From contig WGNW01000005.1 in the NCBI GenBank assembly GCA_016124315.1, positions 1-64,000 on the forward strand: a DNA stretch of 64,000 bases, in the 5' to 3' direction. Under the pieces are notes generated by a model. The model saw only the letters and a program-made list of their open reading frames with translations. It was not told the DNA's origin and did not search any database. Below, piece after piece: positions 48,048 through 56,721 of this stretch (positions within the stretch are counted from its first letter, which is position 1; every line of letters starts with the position of its first letter). The position numbers and the translations under genes were made by a program. The stretch is from Alphaproteobacteria bacterium (GTDB lineage Bacteria > Pseudomonadota > Alphaproteobacteria > SMXS01).

Positions 48048-48668
48048 ATGACTCCCCCTGCCGGCGGCGACCCCGCGCCGTCCCGACCCACGCCCACCGA
48101 ACGCTGGATGGGCGATCACGCCATGAGCGCGCTGCTGGCGCGCAACTGGTGGGCGCTGGCCATCCGCGGCGTGCTCGCCGTGCTGTTCGGCCTGCTGGCG
48201 CTGTTCCTGCCCGGCGCCACCATGATCTCCCTGGCGCTGGTCTTCGGCGCCTACCTGATCGCCGACGGCGTGTTCGCCGTGATCGCCGCCGTCAGGGCGG
48301 CGCAGGCGCATGAGCGCTGGGGCCTGCTGGCGGCCGAGGGCGTGTTTACCCTGCTGGTCGGCGTGCTCGCCATCCTCTTCCCGGTGAGCGCCGTGTTTGC
48401 CTTCGTGCTGGTGACGGCGGCCTGGGCGCTGGTCAGCGGCGTGATGCTGATCGCCGCCGCGTTCCGGCTCACGCGGCGGCACGGCCGCTGGTGGATGGCG
48501 CTGTCGGGCGCGGTCTCCGTGCTGTTCGGCGTCGCGCTGGTGGTCGCGCCGCTGATCGGCGCCATCGTGCTGACCTGGTGGGTCGCGATCTACGCCCTGT
48601 TCTTCGGCGTCATGCTGCTGTTCCTCGCCTTCCGGCTGCGGCGCGAGCGCGACGCGGCGCCCGGCTGA
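48048..48668 (+). CDS. HdeD-like acid-resistance membrane protein
   Basis: 206 residues with six membrane helices in the paired HdeD pattern (WWALAIRGVLAVLFGLLALF, AAEGVFTLLVGVLAILFPV, MALSGAVSVLFGVALV). ATG 48048 follows GGAGG by seven bases. HdeD homologues are associated with acid resistance in enterics, but the mechanism is not established. Its stop lies inside a perfect hairpin shared with the convergent Crp gene. Confidence 0.88.
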   Translation: MTPPAGGDPAPSRPTPTERWMGDHAMSALLARNWWALAIRGVLAVLFGLLALFLPGATMISLALVFGAYLIADGVFAVIAAVRAAQAHERWGLLAAEGVFTLLVGVLAILFPVSAVFAFVLVTAAWALVSGVMLIAAAFRLTRRHGRWWMALSGAVSVLFGVALVVAPLIGAIVLTWWVAIYALFFGVMLLFLAFRLRRERDAAPG

Positions 48669-48684
48669 CCCGTCGGTCAGCCGG
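48661..48684. terminator. Perfect hairpin covering both convergent stop codons
   Basis: CCGGCTGACC (48661-48670), loop CGTC, GGTCAGCCGG (48675-48684): a perfect ten-base-pair stem that contains the TGA of the HdeD gene and the TGA of the Crp/Fnr gene. It can act symmetrically for both transcripts. There is no T-tract, so termination by this alone is inference. Confidence 0.6.
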
Positions 48685-49444
48685 GCGGAACCCGGGACCG
48701 CTTCCGGACCGCGCCCGACGACCGGCCGTGGCCGCCGCGCAGGAACAGGTAGTCGTCGCGGAAGCCCGCATAGGTCATCAGGCTCTTCGGATCGAGGATC
48801 ACCACCTTGCCGCCGTCGAAGGCGAGCAGCCCTTGGCCGCGCAGCTTCTGCAGGGTGCGGTTGATGTGGACCGAGGACAGGCCCATGGCGTCGCCCAGCT
48901 CGATCTGGGTGACCGGCAGCCGGTAGCTGTTGTCGTCGGTCAGCCCGACCGCCTGGAGGCGCAGATACATCTCGTAGAACAGGTGGGCCAGCCGTTCGCT
49001 GGCGCTGCGCTGGCCTACGCTGAGCAGCCATTCGCGCAGGATGGCCTCGTCGGTGAGCGCCGCCCACCACAGCGCCCGCCCGATCGCCGGCCGCTGCAGC
49101 ATCTCCTGGATGATCCGCTTGGGAATCCGGACCGCCAGGCACTGCGAGAGGGCGCCGACGCTGTGATCCATGCGGTCCAGTACCATCATGTGCAGGTTGC
49201 ACAGATCGCCAGGCACCAGCAGGGCCACGAGCTGGCGCCGGCCGTTCCTCAGCAGCTTGTAGCGGCAGGCAAGGCCGCTGATCAGCACGAACACGTCCTC
49301 GGGCGCTTCGCCTTCCCGGATGATGTCCCGCCGCGGCGTCAGGACGGCGGGTGGGCCGATCACGTCGTCCAGGTAGTCGATGTCCTCGCGCGCCAGTTCA
49401 GAAAACCTCTGAAGCTTGCGTGCGAGCATATTGTCACACTCCAT
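48677..49444 (-). CDS. Crp/Fnr-family transcriptional regulator
   Basis: 255 residues from ATG 49444 (MECDNMLARK), with AGGAG upstream. N-terminal cyclic-nucleotide-binding-like beta barrel (DIIREGEAPEDVFVLISGLACRYKLL) and C-terminal winged helix with VTQIELGDAMGLSSVHINRTLQKLR. No Fnr-type cysteine cluster is seen, so it is not an oxygen-sensing Fnr; the effector is unknown. It diverges from trkH with a 339-base gap. Confidence 0.92.
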   Translation of the reverse strand: MECDNMLARKLQRFSELAREDIDYLDDVIGPPAVLTPRRDIIREGEAPEDVFVLISGLACRYKLLRNGRRQLVALLVPGDLCNLHMMVLDRMDHSVGALSQCLAVRIPKRIIQEMLQRPAIGRALWWAALTDEAILREWLLSVGQRSASERLAHLFYEMYLRLQAVGLTDDNSYRLPVTQIELGDAMGLSSVHINRTLQKLRGQGLLAFDGGKVVILDPKSLMTYAGFRDDYLFLRGGHGRSSGAVRKRSRVPPG

Positions 49445-49783
49445 CGCACTGCTCCTATTCTCGGCGACCCCCAAGCTGAAAAATGTCGCCAGGGACCGTT
49501 GAGTTCCCGAAAAATGGTGGTTTTCAGCCATTTCGCGTGCCGGACGCCATCGAAAACCAGGTATCCGGGTGCGGCTCGAGCGGTAGGCGGGGATGCGGTG
49601 GCCACACGGAGGCGGGCGCTCGATCGCCGGCCTTGGCTGCGCGCGCCGGCGCCTGAATCGGGCCCGCGGGACTGGGCGCTGTACAGTGAAGCCGTGGCGA
49701 CGTAAGAGGGAGCGCGCGCCCGCCCGTGCCTTGCCGGGGCGCTCCGGAACGTCTCTGCGCCGCATCGCCGGCACCGAAGGGCC
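49445..49783. other. Divergent intergenic region, crp / trkH
   Basis: A 339-base gap between divergent starts. The Crp-proximal 120 bases are AT-richer and contain an interrupted repeat GAAAAATGG...TTTTCAGCCATTTC (about 49511-49540) that could be a control site. I found no exact Crp (TGTGA-N6-TCACA) or Fnr (TTGAT-N4-ATCAA) palindrome. The rest is GC-rich with no supported gene. Confidence 0.4.
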
Positions 49784-51256
49784 ATGTCGCTACTCAGTCC
49801 CAAGCTCAACGACCAGCTCCGCTTCGTGCTGTTCACCGACGGCCTGCTGCTGCTGATGCTGGCCGCCGCCATGCTGCTGCCCATGCTGGTGGACGGCGTG
49901 GCCGGCAATCCCGACTGGGCGACCTTCGGCATGTCGGCGGCGGCGACGGCGTTCGCCGGCGGCGGCCTGATGCTGGCCTGCTCGGGCCACAAGCCGGCGA
50001 TGTCGCAGCGCACCGGCTACCTGTTCACCGTCTCGGCGTGGCTCGCCGTGGCCGCCGCCGGCGCGACGCCGCTCTACTTCTCGTCGGCCGGCCTCTCCTA
50101 CACCGACTCGTTCTTCGAGGCCATGTCGGCGCTCACCACCACCGGCTCGACGGTGATCGTCGGGCTGGATTCCTATCCGCCCGGCCTGCTGCTGTGGCGC
50201 TCGCTGATGCAGTGGCTGGGCGGCATCGGCATCGTCGTCATGGCCATCGTGCTGCTGCCCATGCTGCGGATCGGCGGCCAGCAGCTGTTCCAGAGCGAAT
50301 CCTCCGACATCTCCGGCAAGCCGGTGCCGCGGCTGCTGCAGATGGTGGAGCGCATCTCCATCGTCTACCTGGCGCTCACCACCGCCTGCACCTTCGGCTA
50401 CATGTTCGCCGGCATGGGGTTGTTCGACGCGGTCAACCACGCCATGGCCACCCTGGCGACCGGCGGCTTCTCCACCAAGGACGCCTCCATCGGCTACTTC
50501 AATTCCGTCGGGGTGGAGGTCGTCGGCATCGTCTTCATGGTCGCCGGCGCGCTGCCGCTGATCTGGTACACCCAGATCTTCCGGTCCGGCGGCGGCAGCC
50601 TGCAGCAGGAGCGGCAGATTCCGCTGTTCCTCGGCGTCCTCGGCGGCGCCATCCTGCTGATGGTGGCCTGGAACGTGCTCGCCAACCACATGAACGTCTG
50701 GCACGCGCTGCGCATCTCGGCGTTCAACGTCACCTCGGTGCTCACCGACACCGGCTTCGCCACGGCCGACTTCTCGTCCTGGGGCAGCTTCCCCATCGGC
50801 GTGTTCTTCATGCTCTACCTGATCGGCGGCTGCACCGGCTCCACCGCCGGCTCGATCAAGATCTTCCGCTGGCAGATCCTGGGCAGCGGGCTGGTGCGCC
50901 AGCTCCGGCGCATGGTGATGCCGCACCAGATGTTCCAGACCCGCTACGGCCGCTACCCGGTGGAGGAGGGCACCGTGCACGGCGTGCATGCCTTCTTCTT
51001 CATGTACCTGCTGACGCTGTTCGTGCTCACCGTGCTGGTGATGGCGACGGGCCTCGACTTCCTCACCAGCATCAGCGCCGTCGCCCAGGCCATGGCCAAC
51101 GCCGGACCGGGGCTGGGCCCGCTGGTCGGCCCGTCGACCAATTTCGGCAACCTGCCGGTGGCGGCGAAGTGGCTGCTCGACGCGGCCATGCTGCTCGGCC
51201 GCCTCGAGATCGCCACCGTCTACGTGCTGTTCCTGGGCAGCTTCTGGCGGACGTGA
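49784..51256 (+). CDS. TrkH family potassium uptake protein
   Basis: 490 residues with about ten membrane helices and the four TrkH pore loops: SALTTTGSTVIVG, TLATGGFSTKDAS, SVLTDTGFATADF and QAMANAGPGLGPL. These form the potassium selectivity filter. Trk systems need the cytoplasmic NAD-binding TrkA, which is not in this window. Converges on marR; a hairpin lies between. Confidence 0.95.
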   Translation: MSLLSPKLNDQLRFVLFTDGLLLLMLAAAMLLPMLVDGVAGNPDWATFGMSAAATAFAGGGLMLACSGHKPAMSQRTGYLFTVSAWLAVAAAGATPLYFSSAGLSYTDSFFEAMSALTTTGSTVIVGLDSYPPGLLLWRSLMQWLGGIGIVVMAIVLLPMLRIGGQQLFQSESSDISGKPVPRLLQMVERISIVYLALTTACTFGYMFAGMGLFDAVNHAMATLATGGFSTKDASIGYFNSVGVEVVGIVFMVAGALPLIWYTQIFRSGGGSLQQERQIPLFLGVLGGAILLMVAWNVLANHMNVWHALRISAFNVTSVLTDTGFATADFSSWGSFPIGVFFMLYLIGGCTGSTAGSIKIFRWQILGSGLVRQLRRMVMPHQMFQTRYGRYPVEEGTVHGVHAFFFMYLLTLFVLTVLVMATGLDFLTSISAVAQAMANAGPGLGPLVGPSTNFGNLPVAAKWLLDAAMLLGRLEIATVYVLFLGSFWRT

Positions 51257-51280
51257 GGGGGATAGACGGCGCACTCTTGC

Positions 51281-51305
51281 CGCAGCATCCCGGAAGCGGG
51301 CTGCG
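51281..51305. terminator. Hairpin between trkH and marR
   Basis: CGCAG (51281-51285) plus CCCG (51289-51292) pair with CGGG (51297-51300) plus CTGCG (51301-51305), a nine-pair stem with a three-base bulge and GAAG loop. It sits in the 64-base gap between convergent stops and may end both transcripts. Confidence 0.5.
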
Positions 51306-51320
51306 TTAGAACGTTTCGCA

Positions 51321-51746
51321 TCAGCCGAAGCGATCGAGCAGATCGAGCAGGAGAGGCTTGAGACGACGAATCTCGTCGCGGTGTGTCGCCGACAGATCGG
51401 CCAGCAACGCTTCCGCCTGGCGGGTGAGGATCAGAAGAGTCCTGCGTCTATCCTCTTCGGCGGTCTGGCGCGCGGTCAGGCCCAGTGCTTCAAGGCGCTT
51501 GATCAACTCTGAGGCGCTATGAGGTTTGAGGATCAGCCGATCTGCAACGTACCCTACTGTGGCCTGGCCAGCGGCGGCGCCCCGTATAGCAAGCAGGGCC
51601 TGGTGCTGTTGGGGAGATAGTCCGACCTCGCCCGCCTTCGCCTCGCTGAAGGCCAGGAAGCGACGCAAGGCGGCTCGTAAATCCGCCAGCGCCGCATAGT
51701 CGCTGTCTGTCAGGGACGCTTCTTCGGTCATCAGTCGATCCGCCAT
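51321..51746 (-). CDS. MarR-family transcriptional regulator
   Basis: 141 residues from ATG 51746; ATG 51731 is an alternative start. Winged helix: LSPQQHQALLAIRGA, VGYVADRLILKPHSASELIKRLE, LGLTARQTAEEDRRRTLLILT. Divergent from the ClC gene, with an inverted repeat between, so it probably represses itself and ClC. Codon use is less GC-biased than neighbouring genes, consistent with acquisition as a pair with ClC. Confidence 0.88.
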   Translation of the reverse strand: MADRLMTEEASLTDSDYAALADLRAALRRFLAFSEAKAGEVGLSPQQHQALLAIRGAAAGQATVGYVADRLILKPHSASELIKRLEALGLTARQTAEEDRRRTLLILTRQAEALLADLSATHRDEIRRLKPLLLDLLDRFG

Positions 51747-51752
51747 TGATAA

Positions 51753-51769
51753 ATATCGCAATACGACAT
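51753..51769. promoter_or_regulatory. Inverted repeat between marR and clc, candidate operator
   Basis: ATATCG (51753-51758) and CGACAT (51764-51769) with a five-base centre CAATA, five of six pairs matching. It occupies the middle of the 39-base divergent gap, where a MarR dimer site would be expected. Small and imperfect, so moderate confidence. Confidence 0.45.
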
Positions 51770-51785
51770 AATAGGGCGGCTCATC

Positions 51786-53597
51786 GTGACAGAGAGCAAA
51801 ATGAGCATCACGCCCCTGCGCGCCCCCGAACGGTATCGCCTCGCCGATCACAGTGCCAACTTTCGGATGATCCTGCTGACCGGCATGGCGCTGGTGGTGG
51901 GGACGGGCGGTGCCTGCGGAGCATGGATCCTGCTCCGCCTGATTGCGGTTGCCACCAACCTCTTTTGGTTCGGCCGGCTTTCGGCCGATCCTGCGTTGAT
52001 TACGGATGCGTCCATTGGAATTGGCACCCTGATCGTTCCGGTGGTCGGTAGCCTGATCGTGGGGCTGATGGCGCGCTTCGGGTCGGACAAGATCCGCGGC
52101 CATGGCATTCCGGAAGCGATCGAAGCCATCCTCTACGGCGAGAGTCGTCTCTCCTTGAAGGTCGCCGTTCTAAAGCCCCTCTCGTCCGCCATCTCGATCG
52201 GCAGCGGCGGGCCTTTCGGCGCTGAGGGGCCCATCATCATGACCGGCGGCGCGATCGGATCGCTGTTCGCGCAATGCTTTCATCTGAGCGCGGCTGAGCG
52301 GAAGACCCTGCTGGTCGCCGGCGCCGCCGCCGGCATGACGGCAATCTTCAATACACCGCTTGCGGCGGTACTGCTGGCGATCGAGGTGCTGCTGTTCGAA
52401 TGGAAGCCACGCAGCTTCGTGCCGGTGGTGGTGGCGGTTCTCGTCGCATGGGCGTGGCGCCCGGTCATGATCGGCGCCGGCCCCATGTTTCCGTTCGGCG
52501 CCGCGACGCCGGCCGGAGTCTGGCCGGTCGGGGCAGCGATCGGGGTTGGCTTGGCCGGGGGAGTGGAGGCGATGATCCTTTCGACGACGCTCTACCGGAT
52601 CGAGGACCTGTTCCACCGCCTTCCGGTCCACTGGATGTGGTGGCCGGCGATCGGCGCGATCGTCGTGGGCGTCGGCGGGCTGATCGACGCCCACGTGTTG
52701 GGGGCTGGCTATGCCAGCATTCAGGCGCTGCTCGACGGCTCGCTGGCGATGCGGGTGGTGGTGGCTCTGCTGGTCGTCAAGGCCGTGGTCTGGCTGGTGG
52801 CCCTGGGCTCGGGCACCTCGGGCGGCGTCTTGGCGCCGCTGCTGATCCTGGGCGGGGCGGCGGGCTGCCTGATCGGCCAGCTGCTGCCGGGAGGCGGGGG
52901 TTTCTGGGCGATGGTCGGCATGGCCGGCATCATGAGCGGGGCCATGCGGGCGCCGATGACAGGCGCGCTGTTTGCCGCCGAACTGACCGGCCACTTCGCT
53001 GCGCTGCCCCTCACCATTGCTGCGGCAGGCGCAGCCTACGCCGTGAGCGTGCTGCTGATGCGTCGTTCGATCCTGACCGAGAAGATTGCGCGCCGCGGCC
53101 GGCACATCCTGCAGGAATATACCGTCGATCCGCTCGACCTCATCCAGGCCGAACAACTCATGACGCCGAACCCTGCGACATTGTCCGGAACGATGCTCAT
53201 CGCTGAGGCTCTCGCCTTCTTCCGGCAAGGTGCCGCACATCGCAGCTATCCGGTGGTGGATGGGGAGGGGCGCTTGATCGGGCTGGTTTCCCGCACGGAT
53301 GCGCTGCGCTGGCAGGAAGGCGACCGGCCGCACCAGGTCACGCTGGCCGAAAGCCTGTCGGACGCCTCGCAGCCCGTGGCCTATCCTGACAGTCCCAGCG
53401 GTTTGGTCGCGGACCTGATCGTCGAGACGGGCATCGGCCGCATTCCGATTGTCGATCCGACGACGCGCCGGGTCGTTGGCATCCTCTCCCGGCAGGATCT
53501 TCTTAAGGCCCGCAGCGCGCAGCAGGCGGCAGAGACGAGGCGCGAGCGAATCTTGGGCGCATCCGAACCCCGGTCGAGCAATCAGAGGATATCGTGA
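51786..53597 (+). CDS. ClC-family chloride channel/antiporter with CBS domains
   Basis: 603 residues. Core ClC (about 30-440) with GSGGPFGAEGP (residues 139-149; Glu147 is the gating glutamate position) and GTSGGVLAP, followed by two CBS domains (about 455-580). The GGPFGAEGP form is common among CBS-bearing bacterial ClCs. Start is GTG 51786 or ATG 51801. Preceded by a divergent MarR gene; lower GC and codon bias than the surroundings suggest transfer. A good ribosome site for a further gene follows at 53607. Confidence 0.93.
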   Translation: MTESKMSITPLRAPERYRLADHSANFRMILLTGMALVVGTGGACGAWILLRLIAVATNLFWFGRLSADPALITDASIGIGTLIVPVVGSLIVGLMARFGSDKIRGHGIPEAIEAILYGESRLSLKVAVLKPLSSAISIGSGGPFGAEGPIIMTGGAIGSLFAQCFHLSAAERKTLLVAGAAAGMTAIFNTPLAAVLLAIEVLLFEWKPRSFVPVVVAVLVAWAWRPVMIGAGPMFPFGAATPAGVWPVGAAIGVGLAGGVEAMILSTTLYRIEDLFHRLPVHWMWWPAIGAIVVGVGGLIDAHVLGAGYASIQALLDGSLAMRVVVALLVVKAVVWLVALGSGTSGGVLAPLLILGGAAGCLIGQLLPGGGGFWAMVGMAGIMSGAMRAPMTGALFAAELTGHFAALPLTIAAAGAAYAVSVLLMRRSILTEKIARRGRHILQEYTVDPLDLIQAEQLMTPNPATLSGTMLIAEALAFFRQGAAHRSYPVVDGEGRLIGLVSRTDALRWQEGDRPHQVTLAESLSDASQPVAYPDSPSGLVADLIVETGIGRIPIVDPTTRRVVGILSRQDLLKARSAQQAAETRRERILGASEPRSSNQRIS

Positions 53598-53617
53598 GAG
53601 GGACGTAGGAGGACGAT

Positions 53618-53826
53618 ATGGAACCCCGTGGACCCATTGCGGACAGTGGAGAGGCGGACTTTCCCAAGGTTGCAGAGCTAGTGTCGAACCGTCTTCCCTG
53701 GGCGCACGGCTGCATCGGCGCGGGGGCCGACCCGGCGCCCGCGGGCGTAGGGAACGGCGGATGCTTCTACTGCGGGATAATACCGATTACACTCCTCTCA
53801 CCCACACCGCACACAGAGGGCCGAGA
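53618..53826 (+). other. Possible remnant of a gene downstream of ClC
   Basis: An AGGAGG at 53607-53612 precedes an ATG at 53618 that reads MEPRGPIADSGEADFPKVAE with the same codon style as ClC. After about 25 codons the sequence turns GC-rich and loses that character, and the frame runs into the next gene in a different phase. This looks like the truncated start of a gene lost at the right edge of the MarR-ClC block, but a small genuine protein is not excluded. Confidence 0.35.
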
Positions 53827-54291
53827 ATGTCCGATCGACGCGCCGACTTCGTCGCCGACAAGCACGAAATCGAAACCCTGCAGAGGCTGTACGCCAAGGC
53901 CACCGACAAGCTCGGCAAGAAGTCGCCGGAAATCCGGGAAGAGGGCCGGCGGATCTACCGCCGGATTTTCGCGCCGGATGCGCAGGTGCGCACGGCCAAC
54001 ACCGGCAACGACTATGTCGCCGAGGGCCCCGAGGGCTGGGCGGGCGTGGCCGAGGCCGCGCTGAAGGACTACATCGGCACGCAGCACCTCATCGGCACGC
54101 AGCTGACGGAGGTGGACGGCGACCAGGGCGTGCTGGAAAGCTACCTGAACGCCTGGCACAAGAACCCGGACAATTCGGTGTACTACTTCCTCGGCACCTA
54201 CATCTCGAAGGTCCGGCGGTTCGACGACGGCTGGAAGATCACCGAAATGACGCTCAGGCTGGACACCAGCGGCATCGTCCAGACGACCTAG
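53827..54291 (+). CDS. NTF2/SnoaL-like protein
   Basis: 154 residues: FVADKHEIETLQRLYAKAT, DAQVRTANTGNDYVAEGPEG, then HLIGTQLTEVDGD and ISKVRRFDDGWKITEMTLRLD, an NTF2-like alpha-beta barrel without clear catalytic residues. Not similar in sequence to the SnoaL-like protein at 36681 beyond the fold. Start ATG 53827 chosen because upstream frame has no family-like residues. Confidence 0.8.
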   Translation: MSDRRADFVADKHEIETLQRLYAKATDKLGKKSPEIREEGRRIYRRIFAPDAQVRTANTGNDYVAEGPEGWAGVAEAALKDYIGTQHLIGTQLTEVDGDQGVLESYLNAWHKNPDNSVYYFLGTYISKVRRFDDGWKITEMTLRLDTSGIVQTT

Positions 54292-54394
54292 CACCGGCCG
54301 ATCCCGAAACCGGGCCCGGGGAGCGTTCCGGCGGGGGCCCCCCGGAAAGGAAGCTCGAACGCGCCTGAGCACCAATTTTCTCAGTAAGTTGGAA

Positions 54395-54471
54395 TGGCGC
54401 GCCCGGAGAGATTCGAACTCCCGACCCCCAGATTCGTAGTCTGGTGCTCTATCCAGCTGAGCTACGGGCGC
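54395..54471 (-). tRNA. tRNA-Arg (anticodon ACG)
   Basis: A complete cloverleaf. Acceptor GCGCCCG pairs with CGGGCGC; D-arm starts GCTCAGCTGGATAGAGC; anticodon stem CCAGA/TCTGG encloses CTACGAA, anticodon ACG (read as ICG on CGN arginine codons after deamination); T-arm GGGAG-TTCGAAT-CTCTC. Discriminator G and an encoded 3' CCA (54395-54397) are present. Length 77 bases including CCA. Confidence 0.97.
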
Positions 54472-54671
54472 CTTGCCGACCGGTCCGGTCAGGCGCGCGA
54501 ACCTAACCAAATCGCCTGGGCAATGCAAGCCCGGCGCACGGGCGCCCGCGGGGCGCGGCCGGCCGCGACCGCGGGAGGCAGCCGCGCGGGGCGCCGGCGG
54601 CGGGAATGCTTGTGCCGGCGCGGGCGACTGCCTAAGATCGCCCCACTCGTCAACTATCCCCCTGCCGTGTC

Positions 54672-55670
54672 ATGACCGTTCAGATGGGCCGCTGGCTGGT
54701 GGTTCTCTCCACCCTCCTACTCGCGAACTGTTCCGCCCTGAACGACGCGAACTGGCCGAACCTCGCGAACACCCCGCCCGAGCTGCAGAAGCAGGCGGCC
54801 GCCCCGGCCGCGCCGCCGGCGCCGCCCGCGCCCGCCATCCCGGCGGCCCAGGCGACGGCGACCCTCGACCAGGCGTCGGACACGGTGGCCTCGCTCGCCT
54901 CGCGGCTCGTCCAGCGCCGCGGCCGGATGGACGAGATCGGCGCCAGCCTGCAGTCCGAGGCCGCCAGCCTGCAGGCGGCCGGCGCCGGCGGCAGCCTGCC
55001 GGCCGACGACTGGAGCCGGGCCGAGGCCGACCTGTCGCGGCTCGGCGACGACATCGGCGCGCTTGAGGCGCTGCGCGGCGAGGTGGGCGGCGACGCCGCC
55101 GCGGCCGGCGGCGTGGTGGCCGACCTGCAGCCGCTGGAGGCCGCGACCCTCGATGCCCAGACCGCCGATCGCCTGCAGAAGCTGAAGGGCTCCCTCGACG
55201 GCCTGCTGGCCGGGCAGGGCACCCTCGACCGCGACATCGGCGCCGCGCTCGAGCGCTGGCGGGCGGTCTCCGGCCAGCAGGCGGCGCGGCTGCAGGGCCT
55301 GGCGCCGGCCGAGGCCAGCACCGAACCGCCGCCGCAACCGTCCCGGCCGGTGATTCGCAAGCCCGCGACCAAGCCGCCGTCGGACACCGGGCCGCGCGAG
55401 AGCGGCGACCGGTTCAAGGGGCGCCAGCCGCTGGTGACGCTCAATTTCGCCGACCCGACCATCGAGTTCGAGAACCGGCTGCGGGCGCTGATCGACAAGG
55501 TCCGCGCCCAGTATCCCGACATCGCCTTCGACATCGAGAGCACCGACGCGCCGGCGGCCGCGCTAACCAAGGTGCGCTCGATCCTGAAGTCCATGCAGGT
55601 GCCGTCGGAGGTGTTCACCGCGCCGCGGCCGGCCGGCGCGCCGCCCGCGATCAAGCTCTTCCCGCGCTGA
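54672..55670 (+). CDS. Lipoprotein with coiled-coil-like region, function unknown
   Basis: 332 residues. Signal peptide with lipobox LLANC (Cys near residue 20), an alanine/proline-rich linker, a helical region (about 60-200) with alternating acidic and basic residues, a second proline-rich linker, and a C-terminal domain (about 250-332) beginning PLVTLNFADPTIEFE whose pattern is vaguely like OmpA-type domains. Probably anchored in the outer membrane and spanning the periplasm. No family assigned. Ends two bases before the stop of the convergent peptidase gene. Confidence 0.8.
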   Translation: MTVQMGRWLVVLSTLLLANCSALNDANWPNLANTPPELQKQAAAPAAPPAPPAPAIPAAQATATLDQASDTVASLASRLVQRRGRMDEIGASLQSEAASLQAAGAGGSLPADDWSRAEADLSRLGDDIGALEALRGEVGGDAAAAGGVVADLQPLEAATLDAQTADRLQKLKGSLDGLLAGQGTLDRDIGAALERWRAVSGQQAARLQGLAPAEASTEPPPQPSRPVIRKPATKPPSDTGPRESGDRFKGRQPLVTLNFADPTIEFENRLRALIDKVRAQYPDIAFDIESTDAPAAALTKVRSILKSMQVPSEVFTAPRPAGAPPAIKLFPR

Positions 55671-55672
55671 GC

Positions 55673-56677
55673 CTACGCCGGGTCCGGAAACAGGTCCCGG
55701 TAGCCCGGCTTGTCGCCCAGGGTGCGCGCCTCGTAGACGGCGCGGGCGATGGCGCGCGCCAGGCAGTCGGCGGCCATGGCGCCGGCCCGCGCCAGCACCA
55801 GCGGCTCCACCGGCCGTTCCAGCGCGCCGGTCGAGAGCGCGAACACGGTGTCGCCGTCGAACGGCGTGTGGGCGGGGCGGACGGCGCGGGCGATGCCGTC
55901 CTGGGCCATCATCGCCAGGCGCTTCGCCTGCGCCTTGTCCAGTGCCAGGTTGGTGGCGACGACGGCGATGGTGGTGTTGGAAAGCGTCGGCGGGCCGGCC
56001 GGGAAGCCGGAGGCGAGGGGCCGCGGCAGCGTCTCGGGCGGTCGCCTGCCGCCCAGCTCGCCGGCCAGCTCCAGCGGCCAGCTCCAGAACGCGGCCGTGC
56101 CCGGGATCACCACCTCGCCGAACGGGTTGGCGGCGACCAGCGCGCCCACCTGCAGCCCGTCCTCGGCGAAGGCCGAGGCGCTGCCCAGCCCGCCCTTGAG
56201 CGAGCCGGCCTTGGCGCCCAGCCCGGCGCCGGCGTTGCCCAGGGCGAAGTCGGTGCCGGCGGCCTCGCAGGCGGCGCGGCCCAGCGCCGGATAGGGATTG
56301 GCCTCGCCCCAGCCCTTGTCGCCGCCATTGGCCAGGTCGAACAGGATGGCCGACGGCACCACCGGCACCGCGCGCGGGCCCAGCGCCAGCCCGACGCCGC
56401 GCGCCGACAGCCAGCCGGTCACGCCGTCGGCGGCAGCGAGGCCGAACACCGAGCCGCCGCTCAGCACCACGCCGTGGAAGCCCTTCACCAGGGTGTCGGC
56501 GGCCAGCGCCTCGGTGTCGCGGGTGCCCGGTCCGCCGCCCCGCACGTCGACGGCCATGGCCATCGGCCGGTCGGGCAGCAGCACGGTGACGCCGCTGCGC
56601 AGGCCCCGGTCCTCGGCGCTGCCGACGGAAAGGCCGTCCAGATCGGTGATGAGATTGCGGGGGCCAGGCACTATCAT
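55673..56677 (-). CDS. P1-family (DmpA-like) self-processing peptidase
   Basis: 334 residues from ATG 56677 (MIVPGPRNLITDLDGLSVG). Conserved DmpA/P1 elements: SGVTVLLPD, VDVRGGGPGTRDTEAL, GFHGVVLSGGSVFGLAAADGV, and NTTIAVVATNLAL around the likely autocatalytic cleavage site. Such enzymes cleave themselves to two chains and act as aminopeptidases or beta-peptidyl hydrolases. It diverges from the gamma-glutamyltransferase gene with 44 bases between, both self-processing hydrolases. Confidence 0.9.
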   Translation of the reverse strand: MIVPGPRNLITDLDGLSVGSAEDRGLRSGVTVLLPDRPMAMAVDVRGGGPGTRDTEALAADTLVKGFHGVVLSGGSVFGLAAADGVTGWLSARGVGLALGPRAVPVVPSAILFDLANGGDKGWGEANPYPALGRAACEAAGTDFALGNAGAGLGAKAGSLKGGLGSASAFAEDGLQVGALVAANPFGEVVIPGTAAFWSWPLELAGELGGRRPPETLPRPLASGFPAGPPTLSNTTIAVVATNLALDKAQAKRLAMMAQDGIARAVRPAHTPFDGDTVFALSTGALERPVEPLVLARAGAMAADCLARAIARAVYEARTLGDKPGYRDLFPDPA

Positions 56678-56721
56678 GCCCCGCAACCTACGTCTGCGGA
56701 CCCTGCCAGCAAAGGACTATC

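Noticed and set aside
54395..54671. tRNA-Arg as an integration site for an island
   Set aside because: No integrase gene and no repeat of the tRNA 3' end seen nearby, and the foreign-looking block ends about 700 bases away.
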